From a virus: a DNA stretch of 25,008 nucleotides. Positions 19,994 to 25,008 of the stretch are shown here, piece by piece. Made by a program: the position numbers and the translations under genes. The stretch spans positions 1 to 25,008 of the IMG/VR virus record IMGVR_UViG_3300032291_002679. The stretch is one strand, 5' to 3'. Position 1 is the first letter of the stretch. Each line of letters opens with the position of its first letter. The notes beneath the pieces were generated by a model, which was not told the DNA's origin, searched no databases, and worked only from the letters and a program-made list of their open reading frames with translations.

Positions 19994-22900
19994 CTAAACT
20001 AAACTCAAAACTTTATCGACGTACTCTCGTGTTTCTTTTGGAACCTTAACGTAAGCCTTTATATTGGCCCAGGTTGGACGTTTACCCTCTGCCCTTACCT
20101 TAGCCATGACTCGCTTAATGTTGTTAGGTCCCCAGTTATAAGCGGCCAACGCAAGGCTTTCATCGCCAAACTCAATAAGCTGCTGCTGAAGGTAACGACT
20201 GCCACCCTCAACGTTTTGCTTGGGGTCTTTAGCATCCACGCCAAGGTCACGAGCTGTAGCTGGCATAAGCTGCATCAACCCACGAGCACCCTTGCTGCTG
20301 ACCGCTTCTTGCTTACCGCCTGACTCAACCTGCATAACGGCCTTAACCAACGATGCAGGTGCGTACTGCTTGCCAGTAGGAATGCTTATGTTTTGTTTGC
20401 CAACCTTAACTTCTTGTTTCGGAAGCATTTGCCGTAACGACTCCAGCTCTGCCTCAAGGTCAGCAATCTCTGTATCCTCTGTAGGTGTAGCAGTAGGTGA
20501 TACAGGTGCTTGTTCTCCTGCTTGTTGCGCTCCTCGTGCGCCAAAGTATCCAGACTGAATTAACTTATTTTTTACCCTTTCTGGTAAAATTGCTAACTCC
20601 TCTGGAGTCATTTTAGCCAGAGCTTGCGGGTTTTCTTTAAGCAATCGTTCGTATGCCATGTCCGCTGGTTCAGCTATCTTCGGATTAAGAATAGCTAATT
20701 GTGGCCCACCAAATTCAGTAGAAAATGGCGTAGCTCGCAACTCGATATTTTCAGCTAAATCAAATAGTCGTTTTTCAATACTGCTCTTATCTGCCTCAAC
20801 TATTCCTTTGCCTGTTTTCTCAGCATATCGTTGTGCAGCTTTGCTAGCTTGTTTGCCAGCAAATGTTTTTATTTTCTCTTTAAGCCAGGTTTGATTTTCC
20901 CTAATGTTGATTGCATCTACTCCAGCTTTTATTAAATCATTCTTTACTTTCGATGCAGCTTTAAGCGATTCAGGCGCATCCGCTTCAAAGTATAATTTTG
21001 CCGCAAGCTCATCGCCAGTCATACCAATTTTCTTGGCGATATTATCAAAATCTTTATATGTATCTACATTTACAATGTTAGCTTCAGGCTTAAGATAAAC
21101 TGGCATTTGCTTATCTAATGACCACATTCTTCCTTCGGCAGCTTTCTTAGGATCAAACCACCAAGTATTTCTTTCTGCGGCATAAATCGTGCCTGGTCCC
21201 AAAACGGAATATCTAATTGTTTTAGGAATAAATCCACCATAGCCTTTAATTGCTTTCAATCCAGCTTCATCAGTTCCATGCACAAATGGTTGTGAAGCGC
21301 CAAACTCTTCTTTGCTTAAGTATCCAAGGCGTGACGCTTGTTCAAAGAACGATTCAACGTTTTTAACTGTAGGTGGAGCGGCGGCAAACTTAATAAGCTC
21401 AGGCTTAGAAAGCATCTGATTGATAGCAGCGTTTAATTGCTCTTCAACAGCGGCAGCTTTTTTACCTACCCGTAAAGCCGTTACCTCACCAAGAACGCCT
21501 CCAACAGCGGCGCCAAGAATACCACCCGATCCAGCACCGCCAACGATACTTCCTACAATACCAGCTACATATTTGCTATTTTGTGCAGCTCTTAATAAAG
21601 CTCGTTTGTTAAATATGGTGCCGAGTGTGGTTTGAGCTTGAGCTGTAATAGACTGCTTGCCAGTGGCTTGTTGCTTTAAACGCTCAGGTAACGCTGCACC
21701 TTCAATGTCAGTAATAACCTTTTCAAGCTGGTCGTAGTCACCTTTAAATATAGTTTTGGCTACATCACGCTGAGAGGCTAAACGATCTGCTATAGTGCCT
21801 CTGCCTGTTTGCAAACTCTCAATAAACTTGCCACGAGTAAGATCCTCAAGCTGCGTGCCTTCTACGTCTTTCATGAAACGACGTGCTTTGCCAAGGTCGC
21901 TAAAGATTTGACTTGGAATCTGTCCCTCTGAAACCTTAGCAAACTCAGACAACTGTCCAGGCTCAAGCGTTGCTTTGAGTGTTTGCTCTGCGTTTTCAAT
22001 AGACGGCCAGAAGTTTGCTTCGGACAATGCTGGTCTATTCTTGGTTATCCAAGCAAGTTTCTTTTCTGCTGTTGGCAGATTCATAAACTCGCTTAGCTTC
22101 TGTGTTTCAATTTGCTGCGCTCCTACACCAGCTTTCTTTAACGCTCCAATAGAAGCTGATTCACTGGAAAGGAATGGCACTACCTTTTCTGGCGATTTTT
22201 TAAGAGCTTGTTTAAGCGGTGATATAACCCCACGTTCTCGGTCGTAAACAAACGTATCAAAGTAGTTTTTCCACTTATCCTTAGCAGCGAACAAAGCGTC
22301 AGAGCCTGGAGCATTTTCCATGACGCTTTCAATGTATTTGTAAAGATTAAGAGCTAACGCTTGGCTTGGAGTGCGTTCACCTTGCTTAGTTGATGACAAC
22401 ACCTTGCCAAGTTGTACTTGAATATCGTGCAGTTCTCCAATCTTCACCGCAGGAACAAAGCCTTCCGGCAAATCCTCCTTTGGCATATCTAACTTACGTA
22501 AGCGTTTTATTTGAGACAAAACTGTAGCGTCGCCAATTCGTTGTGAAGGGTCTCGTTTCCAACCTCGTACAATGCGATTGACGTCCTGTTTAATGTTTGG
22601 AACGTCCACCACTACATTGTAAACGGCAGGGTCTTTGAACGCAGAACGCCCAGCTTCTTTAGCGTCTTTAGCTGCTGTTTTAATTTGACTAATAACTTCC
22701 GTCCCAAGTGACTGCACAAGTCTGCTTGGCTCTTCCATTGCCGCTGGATTGCGAGAAGCTAAATCAAGGTCGATGCCTTTGATTGCTTCGTCTGCTTTAA
22801 GTACGCCTTGCTGAGCAGCTACAGTTCGCAATGCTTCCGAAAGCTGTCCTTTCTGCGGTTGAGTTCCAAGTGCCCCAAACGCTAATGCTTGCTCTTCCTT

Positions 22901-23704
22901 ACGCTTTGCCAACGCATCGAGCAATGTTTGGCCACCCATTTCTGGTTTGCTCATTGCGTATTGATAAGTAGCCAATGAAGGTGTTTGTGCTATTTCAGCA
23001 GCCGTCATTGGAACGCCAAGAGGACTCATAAGCGGAGTGCCTAACTCTTGCGCTATTGCAATACGGGCAGCTCCTTCAGGTCCAGCTCTGTCAAGAATTT
23101 CTTGTACTGCTGCGTTTTGAATTGCAGTTTCATCACCACGCAACAACGCTCTTGGTTCATCTAAAGTTGAGATTGCTCTGCGACCCAAGCCAACAGCACC
23201 TTGAGCTGTCAGCGGTGCAGCAAGTGCTCCAAGAATAGCTCCACCTGTACCACCAATCGTTGCTTCGCCTAATTCACTACCACCATAAGCCGCTAACCCT
23301 AAGCCAGCTTCTTTTAAAGGACGAGCAACGGACATTAGCGCTTCTGCCTTACCGGCAGGCACAGGAGCCATAAAGCTAAGAGCGGTTTCCAATCCAGACA
23401 AACCTTGTCGTTCTCGCTCTGCTGCGTATAAATCTTTAAGTGCGTTTACCTTCGCAAGTTCTTGACTGTAGTAGTCTTGTGGCTCAGCACCCGTAGCCAG
23501 TCCATAAAGATCACGACCAATAGCAGGAACCGCAGCAATGCCTTTGCTAAGTTGGCCAAAAGTAAGGATGTCACCAAGGTTAAGCAAGCCGCCAGTAGCA
23601 ACGGCAGGTCTCATATCTGGTGTTGCCGTCGGAGTTGCAGGAGCATTTACAGCAGCTCGCAACTGCGCCAGTTCTGCTTCTAATGCCTGTAACTCTTCAT
23701 CCAT
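19994..23704 (-). CDS. Internal virion protein with PARP/ART-like and lytic transglycosylase domains, 1236 aa
   Basis: Residues 1-30: short coiled coil, then TPTATP linker. Residues 134-174 and 712-744 are glycine-zipper hydrophobic segments (VGSIVGGAGSGGILGAAVGG) that could enter membranes during ejection. Residues about 806-1015 read as an ADP-ribosyltransferase-like fold: FVHGT (H809), GTIYAAERNTWWF (Y841), PVYLKPEANIVN, GVDAINI, GPQLAILNP (Q1002). Residues 1068-1097 repeat the linker/coiled coil. Residues 1112-1236 are a transglycosylase: AVMQVESGGK (Glu1127), GARGLMQLMPATA, AAYNWGPNN. Such large proteins are injected with the genome to breach peptidoglycan. TAATG overlap with the gene before it. 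Confidence 0.88.
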   Translation of the reverse strand: MDEELQALEAELAQLRAAVNAPATPTATPDMRPAVATGGLLNLGDILTFGQLSKGIAAVPAIGRDLYGLATGAEPQDYYSQELAKVNALKDLYAAERERQGLSGLETALSFMAPVPAGKAEALMSVARPLKEAGLGLAAYGGSELGEATIGGTGGAILGALAAPLTAQGAVGLGRRAISTLDEPRALLRGDETAIQNAAVQEILDRAGPEGAARIAIAQELGTPLMSPLGVPMTAAEIAQTPSLATYQYAMSKPEMGGQTLLDALAKRKEEQALAFGALGTQPQKGQLSEALRTVAAQQGVLKADEAIKGIDLDLASRNPAAMEEPSRLVQSLGTEVISQIKTAAKDAKEAGRSAFKDPAVYNVVVDVPNIKQDVNRIVRGWKRDPSQRIGDATVLSQIKRLRKLDMPKEDLPEGFVPAVKIGELHDIQVQLGKVLSSTKQGERTPSQALALNLYKYIESVMENAPGSDALFAAKDKWKNYFDTFVYDRERGVISPLKQALKKSPEKVVPFLSSESASIGALKKAGVGAQQIETQKLSEFMNLPTAEKKLAWITKNRPALSEANFWPSIENAEQTLKATLEPGQLSEFAKVSEGQIPSQIFSDLGKARRFMKDVEGTQLEDLTRGKFIESLQTGRGTIADRLASQRDVAKTIFKGDYDQLEKVITDIEGAALPERLKQQATGKQSITAQAQTTLGTIFNKRALLRAAQNSKYVAGIVGSIVGGAGSGGILGAAVGGVLGEVTALRVGKKAAAVEEQLNAAINQMLSKPELIKFAAAPPTVKNVESFFEQASRLGYLSKEEFGASQPFVHGTDEAGLKAIKGYGGFIPKTIRYSVLGPGTIYAAERNTWWFDPKKAAEGRMWSLDKQMPVYLKPEANIVNVDTYKDFDNIAKKIGMTGDELAAKLYFEADAPESLKAASKVKNDLIKAGVDAINIRENQTWLKEKIKTFAGKQASKAAQRYAEKTGKGIVEADKSSIEKRLFDLAENIELRATPFSTEFGGPQLAILNPKIAEPADMAYERLLKENPQALAKMTPEELAILPERVKNKLIQSGYFGARGAQQAGEQAPVSPTATPTEDTEIADLEAELESLRQMLPKQEVKVGKQNISIPTGKQYAPASLVKAVMQVESGGKQEAVSSKGARGLMQLMPATARDLGVDAKDPKQNVEGGSRYLQQQLIEFGDESLALAAYNWGPNNIKRVMAKVRAEGKRPTWANIKAYVKVPKETREYVDKVLSLV
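20660..21289 (-). other. PARP/ART-like domain region within the virion protein
   Basis: Covers residues 806-1015 of the 1236-residue protein. The order His-Gly-Thr, Gly-x-Ile-Tyr-Ala-Ala, a vYLK strand, a GxDA strand and a final Q-L-A-I-x-N-P-x-I strand matches H-Y-[E/Q] ADP-ribosyltransferases in outline. An insertion of about 120 residues separates the later elements. Seen from motif order only, so the enzyme call is tentative. Confidence 0.5.
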
Positions 23705-24825
23705 TATTGATTCCTTTGAGCTAACAACGCTTTAAGCTCATCTATTTCTCTGCGTAACTGCGCCGCTCTAGTTTTCTTTGCTGCTTCGTCTGAAGGTGTA
23801 GTGTCTGTCGTTGTAGCGAGTTGTCGCTTGCCCATTTCGAGTTTAGCCTTGATTCGATCCGCTATTGAGCTACTTCCAGATATCCCTCCCATTCCCATTG
23901 GCAACTGTGGGCCGATAACCGAAGCAAGCTGCTGTTCAAGGTCTACGTTGCTTAATTGAGATGTTTGACCTGACACACGAGCAAGCTGCGCTAATGAGCC
24001 TTTAAGTTTACTCATTGCCAACTCAACCGGATCTCCTGGAATAGCAGCCCTGGCTTTTAGCTCTACCGCACTTACGTCTAAGTCACGAAAGGTTTTCTCT
24101 AAATCTTTTACTGTTTCAAATGCAGCCTTTTGAGCCTTGGCAACTTCAGACCCTTCTTGCGCTGCCTTAGTTTGAACTAATTTGCTTATCTGTTCTTTCT
24201 GTTCAGCAGGTGGCAAAGTCCTAATATATTCTTTAGCTGCTGGATCAACGTTAAGCGTATCCAATACTGAAAGATCGGCAGATGGCTTAGCAGCAAACAA
24301 GTCTGCATATCCCGTTGGTATATTCCCAGCTTGGATTCCAGCCAGCAAAGCAGCCTTGCGTAAATCTTGCTCTTCTAGTTTCTGGCCTAAGCTACCTAAC
24401 TTAAACTCGGCAGCAGTTGTAAGCTCTGCAAGTTTTGCGGCCCTTGCTATTCGCTGTTCCGTTTCACTTGCTGCCAAAGCACGAGACAAGGCACTGAGTC
24501 TGCTGCCCACCCCAGAACTTATCGCTTCACTTGGCAAAGCTGCCAAGAAATCCGTACGAGCTTCTGGTGTAGTAAGAGCTGCCATTTGATTGGCGTACTG
24601 CTGGGTTTGCAATCCCATATTGAACGATTCTTTTTGCGCCTGGTATCCAAGCAATGACGCTACTAACGCACCACCCAGGGTAACGCCAAGATTCTGTAGT
24701 GGACTTGCGTATGGATTGACCAGCGTAGGAAGTGCTTGAGCCACACCTTGTGCGCCAATGCCATAACCAGTATCAAGTGGCGTATACTGTAATCCAGCTA
24801 ATGCGTTGGTAAGTTCATCTGCCAT
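23704..24825 (-). CDS. Internal virion/structural protein, 373 aa
   Basis: Residues 40-65 are a hydrophobic glycine/alanine segment (LQNLGVTLGGALVASLLGYQ). The rest is mainly helical and rich in Ala, Leu, Gln and Glu (LAELTTAAEFKLGSLGQKLE), with a C-terminal coiled coil ETRAAQLRREIDELKALLAQ-type segment near 350-372. The short coiled-coil plus Thr/Pro-rich linker resembles that of the 1236-residue neighbour. Such alanine-rich helical proteins next to the transglycosylase protein are typical of podoviral ejection or core proteins. No named family recognised. Confidence 0.75.
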   Translation of the reverse strand: MADELTNALAGLQYTPLDTGYGIGAQGVAQALPTLVNPYASPLQNLGVTLGGALVASLLGYQAQKESFNMGLQTQQYANQMAALTTPEARTDFLAALPSEAISSGVGSRLSALSRALAASETEQRIARAAKLAELTTAAEFKLGSLGQKLEEQDLRKAALLAGIQAGNIPTGYADLFAAKPSADLSVLDTLNVDPAAKEYIRTLPPAEQKEQISKLVQTKAAQEGSEVAKAQKAAFETVKDLEKTFRDLDVSAVELKARAAIPGDPVELAMSKLKGSLAQLARVSGQTSQLSNVDLEQQLASVIGPQLPMGMGGISGSSSIADRIKAKLEMGKRQLATTTDTTPSDEAAKKTRAAQLRREIDELKALLAQRNQ

Positions 24826-24827
24826 AG

Positions 24828-25008
24828 TTAACTCGGTCGATTAAGTCTACCAATAATTCCTTGACTTACTCCTTGACTCACACCAGTTGCAACGGCATTG
24901 CCAGTGGATTGCCCACGGTTTTGCCCTTGATTGGCATACTGACCCATAGTGTACGCTGCCAACTGAGCTTCAGCAGAATTTGCTCCACCGCCACCACCGC
25001 CGCCTTGT
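24828..25008 (-). CDS. C-terminal end of a glycine/glutamine-rich structural protein (partial)
   Basis: The last 59 codons plus stop (ending at 24828) lie in the window; the rest is past the right edge. It begins with a run of six glycines (QGGGGGG), continues GQYANQGQNRGQSTGN and ends GVSQGVSQGIIGRLNRPS, with a repeated VSQG. The stop is two bases before the next gene's ATG. Probably another internal or tail protein of the late operon. Confidence 0.65.
   Translation of the reverse strand, partial: QGGGGGGGANSAEAQLAAYTMGQYANQGQNRGQSTGNAVATGVSQGVSQGIIGRLNRPS

Overview
The window looks like part of the genome of a tailed, probably short-tailed (podovirus-like), double-stranded DNA phage. The evidence is a terminase large subunit, a very large portal protein with a glutamine-rich C-terminal extension, a 1236-residue internal-virion-type protein ending in a lytic transglycosylase domain, two tail-fibre-type proteins, a holin/DUF5675 lysis group, and a Bet/RecT single-strand annealing protein. 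Signal peptides, a lipoprotein and peptidoglycan-cleaving transglycosylase domains suggest a Gram-negative host. No rRNA, tRNA, CRISPR array or ordinary bacterial housekeeping gene was seen, and no phage polymerase or primase lies in this window.

Layout. (1) Positions 1-8873, minus strand: packaging and early head genes, read right to left. They run from terminase small subunit through eight small proteins (several zinc ribbons, two DUF551-like, two membrane proteins), terminase large subunit, portal and a small structural protein to a fibre that runs off the left edge. Almost every stop codon overlaps the next start, so this is one tightly coupled operon. (2) Positions 8874-9967: a regulatory region. 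It has about 560 non-coding bases with short repeats, a small helix-turn-helix regulator on the minus strand, and two near-identical palindromes that could be its operators. (3) Positions 9968-17310, plus strand: the early operon. It holds small unknown proteins, a four-gene cell-envelope cassette (secreted protein, lipoprotein, membrane protein, transglycosylase), then Bet recombinase, a ribbon-helix-helix protein, a single-strand-binding-like protein with an SSB-type acidic tail, and a PDDEXK resolvase-like nuclease. A two-gene minus-strand island (excisionase-like HTH plus an unknown) interrupts it at 14776-15238, with its own terminator and a divergent overlapping promoter pair. (4) Positions 17307-25008, minus strand: late genes, read right to left. 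These are internal virion proteins, an S74-chaperone fibre, DUF5675, a membrane/coiled-coil protein, a cysteine-rich secreted protein and a holin-like protein.

The standout feature is in the terminase large subunit. An intein of about 292 residues sits exactly in the third nuclease motif. An HNH homing endonuclease gene of 182 codons is nested inside the intein in a different (+1) reading frame, while the terminase/intein frame stays open across it. Inteins normally carry their endonuclease in frame, so this is an unusual overlapping-gene arrangement. The second candidate is a PARP/ART-like domain (H-Y-Q arrangement) inside the virion protein, just ahead of its transglycosylase domain; if real, it could be an injected effector.
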